64,000 nt of DNA, from assembly GCF_004365875.1 (NCBI RefSeq), contig NZ_SODF01000001.1, positions 1,364,001 to 1,428,000 of the forward strand. Reading direction: 5' to 3'. The position numbers and the translations under genes are program-made. Shown here piece after piece: positions 25,198 to 34,277 of the stretch. The notes beneath the pieces were generated by a model. It did no database searches, was not told the origin of the DNA, and was given only the letters and a program-made list of their open reading frames with translations. Position 1 is the stretch's first letter. Every line of letters starts with the position of its first letter. The DNA is from Kribbella kalugense (GTDB lineage Bacteria > Actinomycetota > Actinomycetes > Propionibacteriales > Kribbellaceae).

Positions 25198-27881
25198 CGA
25201 GGCTTCTCGTTTGGCGCGATCCGGACCCTAGTGTCGAGGATGGTCGCCCCCTGGGCCGCGACCAGCACCGAACGGAGATCGAGGCGGACGACCTCCTCGA
25301 GGTCGAGGGTCAGCCGGGACACCCGATGCAGCAGGTCCTCGATCGCCGGGATGTCGACCGGGTCTGAGCCGCGGTACCCGTACAGCAAGGGAGCCGCCTT
25401 CACCTCACGGACCATCTCGGCCGCGTCCCGCGTGGTCAACGGCGGCATCCGGTACGACCGGTCCCCCAGCAGATCTGTCGCGACCCCGGACAAGCCGAAC
25501 GTGACCACCGGTCCGAACGACACGTCCTCGATCGTCGAGATCACCACCGGCACTCCCGGTGGCGCCATCTTCTGTACGACGAACTGCGCCCGCGCCGGAT
25601 CGGACGCGACCCCGAACATCTGGGTCATCTCCGCCCAGGCCGCCCGCATGTCGCCCTCGTCGTGGATGTGCCGCCAGATGTCGGCCAGGTCCGGCCGCAT
25701 CCGCCACTGCTCCGCGGTCGCCTTCAGGATCACCTCGAAACCAAGGTCCGCGGCCCGGTCGACCGCCTCGTCCGCGCTCAGCACCGGGAACGCCGGCAGC
25801 ACCGAAATCCCGTAGAAGCTCAGCAGCCGCTGCCGATCCGCCTCGTCCAGGTACGCGCCCTGCGGGTGCCGCTGCAGGAACTCCGAGACGAAGTCCTCTG
25901 CCCCGGCGGTGTCCACCTCCGGGAGGTCCGGGATCCGGCTGTCCGACCTGCGCCGCCACTCGGCGTACTGCGTCGCCTTCGCCAGCGCACCGACGGCGTA
26001 CTGCGGATTGAGGAACGACGGGATCGAACCGCGGGCAGCGCCACCGTCCTCGTCCGGCACTCGCAGCTCTTCAGGGACGCTGCGGGAGGCGAGGAACGTC
26101 GACACGACCGGCTTGTCCGAACCCGCGGCCGCCGCGGCCAGCACCTGAGCGACCTCCGCGCCGTTCGACAGCACCGGCGGCGTGTAGATGACCACGACGG
26201 AGTGAACGCGGTCGTCGGCGAATACCTCGGACAAGGCCACTCCGAAGTCCGAGGCGGTCGCGTCCGCGCTCAGGTTCTGCGGCTCACCTGCCACCTCCAG
26301 GCCGACGCCCGCCATCGAGTCCAGTGCGAGCAGCGTCAAGGCGTCGGAGTTCGAGACGATCGCGACTCGGCGCCCCTTCGGCAGCGGCTGGTGTGCGAGC
26401 AACTGAGCGACATCGAAAAGTTCGCCAGTCGTGTCTACCCCGATCAGGCCGCTCTGCCGGAACATCGACTCGACGGTGGCCGGTGGCAACTTGCTGCGCC
26501 GGATCAGCTGACCGACCGGGACGCCCTGCGTCGAGCGCCCGGACTTGAGCGCGATCACCGGCTTCCGACCTGCCAAGCGGCGCGAGACCCGGCTGAACTT
26601 GCGCGGGTTGCCGAGCGACTCCAGGTACAGCAGGACGACCTCGGTCGCCTCGTCGGAGTACCAGTACTGCATCAGGTCGTTGCCCGACACATCGGCCCGG
26701 TTGCCGGCCGAGACGAAGGTCGACAGCCCAAGGCCACGCGCGGCCATGTCAGCCAGGATCGGCACCCCGAGCGCGCCCGACTGGCAGAAGAACGCCACCC
26801 TTCCCCGGCTCGGCATCAGCGGCGACAAGGTGGCGTTCAGCGACACCCCGGGCGCAGTGTTGAGAACGCCAAGCGCGTTCGGCCCGATCACCCGCATGCC
26901 GTACGACCGCGCGAGTCCGACCAGGTACCGCTGCCGCTTCCGGCCTTCGTCCCCGATCTCCGCGAACCCGCTGGACACCACGACCAGCCCGCGCACGCCC
27001 TTCGCCGCGCAGTCCAGGACCACGTCCGCGACCATCTCCGCCTTCACCGCGACCACGGCCAGGTCGACGGTGTCGGCGACGTCCCGGATCGTCGGGTACG
27101 CCGGGATGCCCTCGATCTCGTTGGCCTTCGTGTCGGTGTTCACGGCGTACAACCGGCCCGGGAAGCCGCCGTCGCGGACGTTGCGCAGCAGTGCGTTGCC
27201 GATCGTGCCCTCGCGCCGGCTCGCACCGATGACGGCAACCGACGACGGGGTCAGCAGGCGCGCGATCGACAGTGCCTCGGACCGTTGCTCGCGAGCCTGC
27301 ATCACGCCGAACGAGGTGTCCGTCGGCGCGATGTCGAACTCGACCACGATCACGCCGTCCTCGAACTCCCGGGCGACCTTGTAGCCGGCCTCGGTGAAGA
27401 CCGTGATCATCTTCCGGTTGTCCGGCAGCACCTCGGCGACGAACCGGTGGATGCCGTTCTCCCGGGCCGCCTGGGCCAGGTGCTCCAGGAACAGCTGGCC
27501 GAGCCCGCGGCCCTGGTGTGCGTCCTCGATCAGGAACGCCACCTCCGCGGTGTGCCGCCCGGTCCGCTCGTACCGCCCGACGCCGATCATCTCGTCACCG
27601 ACGGTGACGATCAGCGCGAGCCGGTCGTGGTAGTCGACCTGAGTGAACCTCGCCACGTCTCGATCGGACAGTTCCGGGTACGGGGCGAAGAAGCGGTAGT
27701 ACTTCGACTGCTCGGACACCCGCGCGTAGAACGCCACCAGCAGCTCGGCGTCGGCGGGCGTGATCGGGCGGAGATGCGCGGTCGCGCCGTCCCGGAGGAC
27801 GACGTCGGCCTCGTACTCCTCCGGATAGCCGTCGGGGAGCTCGTGGTCATACTGGAGCTCGTTGTCGGCGGGCCCGGTCAT
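25167..27881 (-). CDS. Pat-like protein: N-terminal GNAT fused to an inactive-looking ADP-forming acyl-CoA synthetase
   Basis: Protein of 904 residues. Residues about 27-185 are a GNAT domain (acetyl-CoA loop HQGRGLGQLF, 122-131). CoA-binding and ligase domains follow (about 205-500) and an ATP-grasp domain (about 665-890). The acyl-CoA synthetase part lacks the catalytic His: where ADP-forming enzymes have SHTG, this protein reads STQGVPVGQLIRRSK (450-464). The final ATP-grasp motif (normally E-x-x-NP) reads RLDLRSV. This pattern fits a protein lysine acetyltransferase of the Pat type, in which the synthetase part is only regulatory; the GNAT-first order is the reverse of Salmonella Pat. Targets are probably AMP-forming acyl-CoA synthetases such as the one at 28980. 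Confidence 0.85.
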   Translation of the reverse strand: MTGPADNELQYDHELPDGYPEEYEADVVLRDGATAHLRPITPADAELLVAFYARVSEQSKYYRFFAPYPELSDRDVARFTQVDYHDRLALIVTVGDEMIGVGRYERTGRHTAEVAFLIEDAHQGRGLGQLFLEHLAQAARENGIHRFVAEVLPDNRKMITVFTEAGYKVAREFEDGVIVVEFDIAPTDTSFGVMQAREQRSEALSIARLLTPSSVAVIGASRREGTIGNALLRNVRDGGFPGRLYAVNTDTKANEIEGIPAYPTIRDVADTVDLAVVAVKAEMVADVVLDCAAKGVRGLVVVSSGFAEIGDEGRKRQRYLVGLARSYGMRVIGPNALGVLNTAPGVSLNATLSPLMPSRGRVAFFCQSGALGVPILADMAARGLGLSTFVSAGNRADVSGNDLMQYWYSDEATEVVLLYLESLGNPRKFSRVSRRLAGRKPVIALKSGRSTQGVPVGQLIRRSKLPPATVESMFRQSGLIGVDTTGELFDVAQLLAHQPLPKGRRVAIVSNSDALTLLALDSMAGVGLEVAGEPQNLSADATASDFGVALSEVFADDRVHSVVVIYTPPVLSNGAEVAQVLAAAAAGSDKPVVSTFLASRSVPEELRVPDEDGGAARGSIPSFLNPQYAVGALAKATQYAEWRRRSDSRIPDLPEVDTAGAEDFVSEFLQRHPQGAYLDEADRQRLLSFYGISVLPAFPVLSADEAVDRAADLGFEVILKATAEQWRMRPDLADIWRHIHDEGDMRAAWAEMTQMFGVASDPARAQFVVQKMAPPGVPVVISTIEDVSFGPVVTFGLSGVATDLLGDRSYRMPPLTTRDAAEMVREVKAAPLLYGYRGSDPVDIPAIEDLLHRVSRLTLDLEEVVRLDLRSVLVAAQGATILDTRVRIAPNEKPRQDTPARRLT

Positions 27882-27916
27882 GGCGCCAGCGTACTCAAAG
27901 AGTCACCTCGGAGGTC

Positions 27917-28969
27917 GTGAATTTGGTCGCGCGGATCGCACCGGTGCTGGTGTTCCTGATTGCCGTGACCGTCATCGCCGAGCTGGCCGACCAGGCCAAG
28001 GTGTTCGATGTCGCGGCCCGGGAAGCCGCGCACCTCGCCCGCGGCCGGGTCTGGCGGCTGTGGCTGCTGGTCGTGGTTCTCGCCACAGGCTTGACGATTG
28101 TGCTGTCACTGGACACCTGCGCGGTGCTGCTGACCCCGGTGGTGCTGTCGATGGCACGCCAGCTGGACATCCCGCCGAAGCTGTTCGCGTTCACCACGGT
28201 CTGGCTGGCCGGTACGGCGTCGTTGCTGTTACCGGTGTCCAATCTCACGAACCTGTTGGCCCAGCATCCGTTCCGCCAGTTGGACGCCAACTTCATCGCC
28301 GTGAGTTGGCGGCCGGCGATCGCGTCCATCCTGATCACGGTCGCAGTACTCGCTGTGCTCTTCCACCGCGATCTGCCGCGCAAATACGTCGTACCGGCGA
28401 CACCTGATGTGGAGGACAAGGTCCTGTTCTGGGGCTGTGCTGTGGTCTGTCTGCTGCTCGGGCCGGCGTTTGTGTCGGGTGTCGAGGTCGCGTACCCGGC
28501 CAGTGTCGGAGCGATCGTGCTGGTCGTCCTGTTCGCGATCCGTCGGCGCAGCGTGCTGCGGTGGACGCTGATCCCGTTCAAGCTGGTCATCACGGTCGTG
28601 GTGCTGTTCACGGTCGTCGGTTTCCTCAGCAACCACGGTCTGGAGGACCTGCTCCGCCGGATCGCCGGTACGACCTCGGAGCTGCGGTTGAGCGCAACGG
28701 CTTCAGTCGGGGCGAATCTCTTCGACAACCTCCCGGCGTACCTCGCCATGGAGCCGGTCGCCTCGAACAGCCCACACCGGATGATGGCGCTCCTCATCGG
28801 CGTCAACTGCGGCTGCCTACTCACACTCTGGGGCTCACTGGCCACCCTGCTCTGGCGAGCCCGGTGCGACGCCGCCCGAGTCGAGATCTCCTGGTGGTCG
28901 TTCCTGTGGCGCGGCCTGATTCTCACGCCACTCGTGGTCACGGGGTCAGTTCTCGTACTCAATGGGTAA
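27917..28969 (+). CDS. SLC13/ArsB-like membrane transporter
   Basis: Polytopic membrane protein of 350 residues, starting at a GTG with GGAGG nearby. About ten hydrophobic segments are visible. The two halves each hold a short ion-transporter motif (LSLDTCAVLLTPVVL and SVGANLFDNLPAYLAM, with the N-x-x-DNLPA pattern of ArsB/NhaD-type carriers). Substrate may be an anion, metalloid or Na+; it cannot be decided. Its stop overlaps the next frame slightly, suggesting co-transcription with the acyl-CoA synthetase. Confidence 0.82.
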   Translation: MNLVARIAPVLVFLIAVTVIAELADQAKVFDVAAREAAHLARGRVWRLWLLVVVLATGLTIVLSLDTCAVLLTPVVLSMARQLDIPPKLFAFTTVWLAGTASLLLPVSNLTNLLAQHPFRQLDANFIAVSWRPAIASILITVAVLAVLFHRDLPRKYVVPATPDVEDKVLFWGCAVVCLLLGPAFVSGVEVAYPASVGAIVLVVLFAIRRRSVLRWTLIPFKLVITVVVLFTVVGFLSNHGLEDLLRRIAGTTSELRLSATASVGANLFDNLPAYLAMEPVASNSPHRMMALLIGVNCGCLLTLWGSLATLLWRARCDAARVEISWWSFLWRGLILTPLVVTGSVLVLNG

Positions 28970-28979
28970 TGTGCGGGAC

Positions 28980-30683
28980 ATGGCCACGGAGCAGAGCACT
29001 TCGGACGTCACGCGGGAGTTTCGGGCGGCGCGGGATTTTCTGGTCGCGCATCGGGAGGACTACGAGACGGCGTACCGGGACTTCAGTTGGCCGGCGTTCG
29101 AGCGGTTCAACTGGGCGCATGACTGGTTCGACGCGCTCGCGGTCGAGCAGCCCGAGATGGCCGCGCTGACGATCGTCGAGGAGGACGGCGAGGTCACCTC
29201 CCGGACGTACGCCGAGATGGCCGAGCAGTCTCGCAAGGTCGCCGGCTGGCTCACCGCGGCCGGGCTGAAACCAGGCGACCGCGTGCTGATCGTGCTCGGC
29301 AACCAGGTCGAGCTGTGGGAGACGATGCTCGGCTGCATCCGGGCCGGCGCGGTGATGATCCCCGCGACCACTCTGCTCACCGACGCCGATCTGGCCGACC
29401 GGATTACCCGCGGCAACGTCCGGGCCGTGGTCACCAGCGGCGCCGACGCCGGCCGGTACGCCGGGATCGCGGATGACTGCATCCGGGTCGCCGTCGGCTC
29501 ACCGGCCGACGGTTGGCTCCACTACGACGACGCGGCCTCGTACGACGGCGCCGTACCCGAGGTAGAGACCGCCGCGGACGACTCGCTGCTGCTGTACTTC
29601 ACGTCCGGTACGACGAGTCAGCCGAAGCTGGTCGAGCACACTCAGGTCAGCTACCCGCTCGGCCATCTGTCGACGATGTACTGGATCGGCCTGCAGCCCG
29701 GCGACGTACACCTCAACGTGTCCTCACCCGGCTGGGCGAAGCACTCGTGGAGCAACCTGTTCGCGCCGTGGAACGCCGGTGCGACCGTCTTTCTCTACAA
29801 CTACACGCGCTTCAACGCCGAGCGGATGCTCCAGGTCCTGCAGGAGTACGGCGTGACCACCTTCTGCGCACCGCCGACGGTGTGGCGGATGCTGATCCAA
29901 GCCGACCTGTCCGCGGTCGACGTACGGATCCGTGAGTGCATCTCGGCCGGCGAACCGCTGAACCCCGAGGTGATCGAGCAGGTCCGCAACGCCTGGGGCA
30001 TCACCATCCGGGACGGATACGGCCAGACCGAGACGACCGCGCAGATCGGCAACCCGCCCGGTCAGCCGGTGAAGCTCGGCTCGATGGGCCGGCCGCTGCC
30101 CGGGTACAGCATCGCGCTGATCGACCCGTCGACCGACGAGATCGGCGACGACGGCGAGATCTGCATCGAGCTGGCGCCCGCACCGGTCCCGCTGATGCGC
30201 GGCTACCGCGACGCCGACGAGCTGACCGCCGAGGTGATGCGCAACGGGTACTACCACACCGGTGACGTCGCCAGCCGGGACGCGGACGGCTACATCACGT
30301 ACGTCGGACGCTCGGACGACGTGTTCAAGGCCAGCGACTACCGGATCTCGCCGTTCGAGCTCGAGTCGGTGCTGATCGAGCACCCGGCCGTCGCCGAAGC
30401 AGCCGTCGTACCGTCGCCGGACCCGGTGAGGCTCGCCGTACCCAAGGCGTACGTCGTCCTCGCGGCCGGTCACGAGCCGTCACGGGAGCTGGCCGGGGAG
30501 ATCCTGGCGTTCTGTCGGGAGCACCTGGCGCCGTACAAACGGATCCGGCGGCTCGAGTTCGCCGAGCTGCCTAAGACGATCTCCGGGAAGATCCGGCGGG
30601 TGGAGCTGCGCGCCGACGAGGCGGAGAAGGTGCAGAACGGGTCGGACGGCGGGCACACCTACGACGAGGCCGACTTCAAGTAG
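28980..30683 (+). CDS. AMP-dependent acyl-CoA synthetase (medium-chain/ACSM type)
   Basis: ANL-superfamily ligase of 567 residues that activates a carboxylic acid to acyl-AMP and then acyl-CoA. The P-loop-like A3 motif is LYFTSGTTSQPKL, A5 is DGYGQTET, A7 is YYHTGDVA and A10 is PKTISGKIRR with the catalytic lysine, the usual site of Pat acetylation. The ATG at 28980 (MATEQST) was preferred over ATG 28962, which overlaps the previous gene. Similar to medium-chain or benzoate-type CoA ligases. Confidence 0.9.
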   Translation: MATEQSTSDVTREFRAARDFLVAHREDYETAYRDFSWPAFERFNWAHDWFDALAVEQPEMAALTIVEEDGEVTSRTYAEMAEQSRKVAGWLTAAGLKPGDRVLIVLGNQVELWETMLGCIRAGAVMIPATTLLTDADLADRITRGNVRAVVTSGADAGRYAGIADDCIRVAVGSPADGWLHYDDAASYDGAVPEVETAADDSLLLYFTSGTTSQPKLVEHTQVSYPLGHLSTMYWIGLQPGDVHLNVSSPGWAKHSWSNLFAPWNAGATVFLYNYTRFNAERMLQVLQEYGVTTFCAPPTVWRMLIQADLSAVDVRIRECISAGEPLNPEVIEQVRNAWGITIRDGYGQTETTAQIGNPPGQPVKLGSMGRPLPGYSIALIDPSTDEIGDDGEICIELAPAPVPLMRGYRDADELTAEVMRNGYYHTGDVASRDADGYITYVGRSDDVFKASDYRISPFELESVLIEHPAVAEAAVVPSPDPVRLAVPKAYVVLAAGHEPSRELAGEILAFCREHLAPYKRIRRLEFAELPKTISGKIRRVELRADEAEKVQNGSDGGHTYDEADFK

Positions 30684-30700
30684 CGGCGTACATTTTGCTC

Positions 30701-30949
30701 ATGACCGACGACAAGAGCATCATCAGCCGGATCGACGAGCTGGTCGCAGAGGAGAAGGACCTTCGGGCCAAGCACGCCGCCGGGCAGATCAACGACGCCG
30801 ACGAGCACGCCCGGCTGAAGGCCGTCGAGGTCGAGCTGGACCAGTGCTGGGACCTGCTCCGCCAGCGGCGTGCGCGGCGCGAGTTCGGCGAGAACCCCGA
30901 CGAGGCCCAGCCCCGCTCGGCCGACACCGTCGAGGGCTACCTCAACTAG
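30701..30949 (+). CDS. DUF2630 family small protein
   Basis: Charged, alpha-helical protein of 82 residues matching DUF2630 (ISRIDELVAEEKDLRAKHA, LKAVEVELDQCWDLLRQRRARREFG, and the end SADTVEGYLN). The heptad-like pattern suggests a short coiled coil. Function unknown. It is common in actinobacteria. The stop overlaps the remnant on the other strand. Confidence 0.85.
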   Translation: MTDDKSIISRIDELVAEEKDLRAKHAAGQINDADEHARLKAVEVELDQCWDLLRQRRARREFGENPDEAQPRSADTVEGYLN

Positions 30950-31068
30950 AAGCCTCTGAGCTTCTCCGGGGTGATCCGGATCAGGACCGAGTACGACGCG
31001 TGGAACTGGTCCGGAGTCATCCCGATGTCTTCGGTGTACTTCGCGTCGTACGCCGCTGGCTGCTGATC
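30946..31068 (-). pseudogene. C-terminal remnant of a PPOX-class flavin/F420 enzyme
   Basis: The minus strand encodes about 37 residues that read like the end of a pyridoxamine-phosphate-oxidase-fold protein (AYDAKYTEDIGMTPDQF, then SVLIRITPEKLRGF and a stop). There is no start codon, and a TGA interrupts the frame just upstream. The CoA-binding protein gene ends at its upstream side. It is best read as a gene decayed or cut by deletion. The family call rests on this short tail only. Confidence 0.5.
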
Positions 31069-31489
31069 AGGATCTGGTCACACTTTCAGAGGCCGGTCCG
31101 AGGCGTCCCCACTCGATCGCCGGGCAATGGTTCATCACCATGGTGAGACCCGCGGCCGTCGTCCGTGTATAGGCGTCCTGATCCACTACACCGAGCTGGA
31201 ACCACACCGCCTTCGCGTTGATTCCCACCGCCTGGTCCGCGATGTCGCCGGCCAGCTGCGAGCGGACGAACACGTCCACGCAGTCCACCGGGAACGGGAT
31301 CTCCGCGAGCGTCGCGTATCCCTTCTCACCGTGCACCGTCGATGCGGACGGATGCACCGGCACGATCCGCTTCCCGTGACTCTGCAGGAACCGAGCCACG
31401 CCGTACGCCGCCCGGCTCGTGTTGTTCGACAGCCCGACGACCGCCCAGGTCTCGCAGTCCGCCAGGATCTTCCGGATCGTCTCGTCCAT
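31067..31489 (-). CDS. CoA-binding protein (YccU-like)
   Basis: Single CoA_binding Rossmann domain of 140 residues (WAVVGLSNNTSRAAYGVARFLQSHGKRIVPVHPSA, PVDCVDVFVRS, AKAVWFQLGVVDQDAY, and MNHCPAIEWGRL). Homologues bind CoA; the physiological role is unknown. It ends next to the PPOX remnant and lies directly downstream of the NarL-type regulator. Confidence 0.88.
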   Translation of the reverse strand: MDETIRKILADCETWAVVGLSNNTSRAAYGVARFLQSHGKRIVPVHPSASTVHGEKGYATLAEIPFPVDCVDVFVRSQLAGDIADQAVGINAKAVWFQLGVVDQDAYTRTTAAGLTMVMNHCPAIEWGRLGPASESVTRS

Positions 31490-31491
31490 CT

Positions 31492-32151
31492 TCAGCCCCT
31501 CAGATAAGTCAGCACCGCGGATACACGCCGGTCCAACCCATCTTCCAACCGCAGTTTGGCGAAAATGTTTCCCACGTGCTTGCGTACGGCGGCCTCGCTC
31601 ACGACCAACTGCTCCGCGATCGACGCGTTCACCCGACCCTCCGCCATCAGCGCGAGCACCTCCAGCTCGCGCGGAGTGAGTGCGGCCAACGGCCCGTCGT
31701 TCCGCCGCCGCGCCAGCAGCTGCCGGACCACCTCGGGATCCACGACCATGCCACCACCCGCGACCCGGTCCAGCGACTCGAGGAACTCCGTCACATGCCC
31801 GACCCGGTCCTTCAGCAGGTACCCGATCCCGCCGCTCGTTGTCTCCAGCAACGACGAGAGATAGGCATCCGCGACGTACTGCGAGAGCACCAGGATCCCG
31901 ATGACCGGCAGCTCCGCCCGGATCACCGCCGCGGCCCGCAGACCCTCGTCACTGTGCCCGGGCGGCATCCGCACGTCAGTGATGACCACGTCCGGCGGAT
32001 CTTTGCGTACGACGGCCAGCAGGGTGTCCGCGTCCCCGACACTGTCCCGTACGTCGTGCCCGGCGCGATCCAGGATGCTGGCCAGACCCTCCCGCAACAG
32101 CAGCGAGTCTTCGGCCAGCACGATGCTCAGTCGCCGAGTCGGCACGGGCAC
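31492..32151 (-). CDS. NarL/LuxR-type response regulator
   Basis: Regulator of 219 residues. The receiver domain has acidic LAEDSLLL, the phospho-acceptor Asp in VVITDVRMPP and the Lys in LLKDRVG. The LuxR HTH is LTPRELEVLALMAEGRVNASIAEQLVVSEAAVRKHVGNIFAKL. It starts at a GTG inside the kinase gene (25-bp overlap), so they are translationally coupled. The divergent ABC exporter is a likely target. Confidence 0.93.
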   Translation of the reverse strand: MPVPTRRLSIVLAEDSLLLREGLASILDRAGHDVRDSVGDADTLLAVVRKDPPDVVITDVRMPPGHSDEGLRAAAVIRAELPVIGILVLSQYVADAYLSSLLETTSGGIGYLLKDRVGHVTEFLESLDRVAGGGMVVDPEVVRQLLARRRNDGPLAALTPRELEVLALMAEGRVNASIAEQLVVSEAAVRKHVGNIFAKLRLEDGLDRRVSAVLTYLRG

Positions 32152-33401
32152 TCCATCCTCAGTCGGGTCGGCCCTCCAGGTGGGCTGTCGACGTCGAGTG
32201 TGCCGCCCAACGCGTCCAACCGCGTCACCAACCCGGTCAGTCCGGTCCCCGCGCCGAGTCGCGCGCCACCGATGCCGTCGTCCTGCACCGTGATGACGAG
32301 CCGGTCGCGGTCGACCCAGCCGGACACCTCGCAGTTCGCGGCCTGGGCGTGCTTCGCGACGTTCGCCAGCGCCTCGCTCACCACGAAGTACGCCGCGGCC
32401 TCGATCGGCGGCGGAAGACGCATCGGGATCGACAGCTGCAACGTCACCGGGAGCGGCATCCGGTCGGCCACCTCCCGTACGGCGGCCTCCAGCCCGTGAT
32501 CGACCAGCACCCGCGGATGGATCCCACGCACCGCGGCCCGCAGGTCGGCCAGCGCAGCCTCGGCCTCGGCGTGCGCCTTCACGACCAACCGCCGCCCGTC
32601 ACCCTCAGGCAGGTCCAGCTCGGCCAGCCCGAGCGTCATGGTCAGCCCGACCAGCCGCTGCTGTACGCCGTCGTGGAGGTGCCGTTCGATCCGCACCCGC
32701 TCGGTCTCGAACGCGTCGACCAGGTCGAGCCGTGAACGACGCAGCTCGGCCAGGTTCCGCTGCAGCTCCTGTTCGCGCGGCCCCAGCATCGCCTTCGCCA
32801 GCGATGCCTGTGCTCCCGCGATGACGCCGAGCAGGTACGAGCTGACGACGTAGAACGGCGGCGTGAACAGGACCAAGAACAGCAGTCCTTCCCAGAACGT
32901 GTCCAGCGTCCACGGTCCCATGCCCATCTCGTCGCCGTCGGCGATAATCGGCGCGGCGAGGGAGACGCCCAGGACGGTCGCGCTGATTCCCGCGAACAAC
33001 GCGCTGAGCGGCCAGAGCAGCACACCGAGGACGAAGCTGTACCCGAGAGCCCGCATCGACGCCTGCTCGCGCCGGCGGAACGTCCGCCGCTGGCGGAGCG
33101 AAAGCGTGCGCGGCAGCTTCGCGTGTGGACTGCTGATGCCGTCCAGCAGCATCAGCCCGGCACGCCACCGCTCGACCCGACCGATCGCCGCACCGACCAG
33201 CGGGAACGCGGTCAGCAACAGAATCCCGATCAGAATCGGGCTGAGCACCGCACCCAGGGCCGCCAGCCCGATCAGGACCCCGATCGCCAGCCCGCCCATC
33301 GGCACCGACGTGAAGAGATACCCGTAGCTACGCCACGGCCACGACGAGATCAGGTAGCGCGGCGACGCCAGCGCTGCCCACACCGTCTTCGGACTCTCCA
33401 C
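32127..33401 (-). CDS. Sensor histidine kinase (HisKA_3 type)
   Basis: Kinase of 424 residues with a hydrophobic N-terminal sensor half (membrane segments within about 20-190, two pairs). The NarX-type HisKA_3 domain follows, with His in RIERHLHDGVQQRLVGL, and a small HATPase_c domain (EALANVAKHAQA, VQDDGIGGARLGAGTGLTGL). The membrane-rich sensor and the neighbouring ABC exporter resemble systems that respond to envelope stress or lipophilic drugs. The start is a GTG. Confidence 0.9.
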   Translation of the reverse strand: MESPKTVWAALASPRYLISSWPWRSYGYLFTSVPMGGLAIGVLIGLAALGAVLSPILIGILLLTAFPLVGAAIGRVERWRAGLMLLDGISSPHAKLPRTLSLRQRRTFRRREQASMRALGYSFVLGVLLWPLSALFAGISATVLGVSLAAPIIADGDEMGMGPWTLDTFWEGLLFLVLFTPPFYVVSSYLLGVIAGAQASLAKAMLGPREQELQRNLAELRRSRLDLVDAFETERVRIERHLHDGVQQRLVGLTMTLGLAELDLPEGDGRRLVVKAHAEAEAALADLRAAVRGIHPRVLVDHGLEAAVREVADRMPLPVTLQLSIPMRLPPPIEAAAYFVVSEALANVAKHAQAANCEVSGWVDRDRLVITVQDDGIGGARLGAGTGLTGLVTRLDALGGTLDVDSPPGGPTRLRMECPCRLGD

Positions 33402-33509
33402 TCCACAACCCTAGGGCCCCTACAACCCGCAGGTCGGTAGCGTGCGCGCTACCGCTGGTCTCCCCCACAGGCCAGGGTGCACATCGCCGTACGACGGTTC
33501 GCTGGAACC

Positions 33510-34277
33510 ATGACCGCTACTGCGCCTTCGTATCCGACCGTCGCCCCCATCGAGCCGCCGGCGCTGCTGCTGGACGGCATCACCAAGACGTACCGTTCCA
33601 AGGCCGGAGCGGTCGACGCGCTGCGTGGGGTGACCTACCAGTTCGCCCGCGGCTCGTTTACTGCCGTCATGGGACCGTCCGGCTCCGGCAAGTCGACGCT
33701 GCTGCAGTGCGCGGCCGGGCTCGACCAGCCGACCAACGGCACCGTCGTACTCAACGGTGCGCCTCTCGGCGGGCTGAGCGAGGTAGAGCTCACCAAGCTG
33801 CGCCGGGCGGAGATGGGGTTCGTGTTCCAGGCCTACAACCTGCTGCCGTCCCTGACCGTGTACGACAACGTCGCACTGCCGCTCCGGCTGACCGGGCGGC
33901 GTCCGTCCCGGTCCGACGTACATCGGGTGCTGGAGCAGGTCGGGCTGGAAGGTAAGGCGAAGCGGCGGCCTGCGGAGCTGTCTGGCGGTCAGCAGCAGCG
34001 GGTCGCGATCGCGCGGGCGCTGATCACGAAGCCGTCGGTGTTCTTCGCCGACGAGCCGACCGGTGCGCTGGACAGCGGCACCAGCCGGCAGATCCTCGGG
34101 CTGTTGCGTGAGGCAACCGACCGCGCCGGGCAGACCGTCGTGATGGTCACCCACGACCCGGTCGCGGCGGCGTACGCCGAACGCGTGCTGTTCCTGTCCG
34201 ACGGGCTGCTCGCCGGCCACCTCGATCGCGCCACCCCGGCGCAGATCGCGGCGTCGATGAGTGACCTGGAGCGATGA
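33510..34277 (+). CDS. ABC transporter ATP-binding protein
   Basis: ATPase of 255 residues of the MacB/LolD type. Walker A GPSGSGKST, Q loop FQAYNLLPSLTVYDNVALPL, signature LSGGQQQR, Walker B FFADEPTGALD and switch VMVTHD are intact. ATG 33510 was chosen over an upstream in-frame codon at 33477. Overlaps the permease gene by 4 bp. Divergent from the kinase/regulator pair, which probably controls it. Confidence 0.93.
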   Translation: MTATAPSYPTVAPIEPPALLLDGITKTYRSKAGAVDALRGVTYQFARGSFTAVMGPSGSGKSTLLQCAAGLDQPTNGTVVLNGAPLGGLSEVELTKLRRAEMGFVFQAYNLLPSLTVYDNVALPLRLTGRRPSRSDVHRVLEQVGLEGKAKRRPAELSGGQQQRVAIARALITKPSVFFADEPTGALDSGTSRQILGLLREATDRAGQTVVMVTHDPVAAAYAERVLFLSDGLLAGHLDRATPAQIAASMSDLER

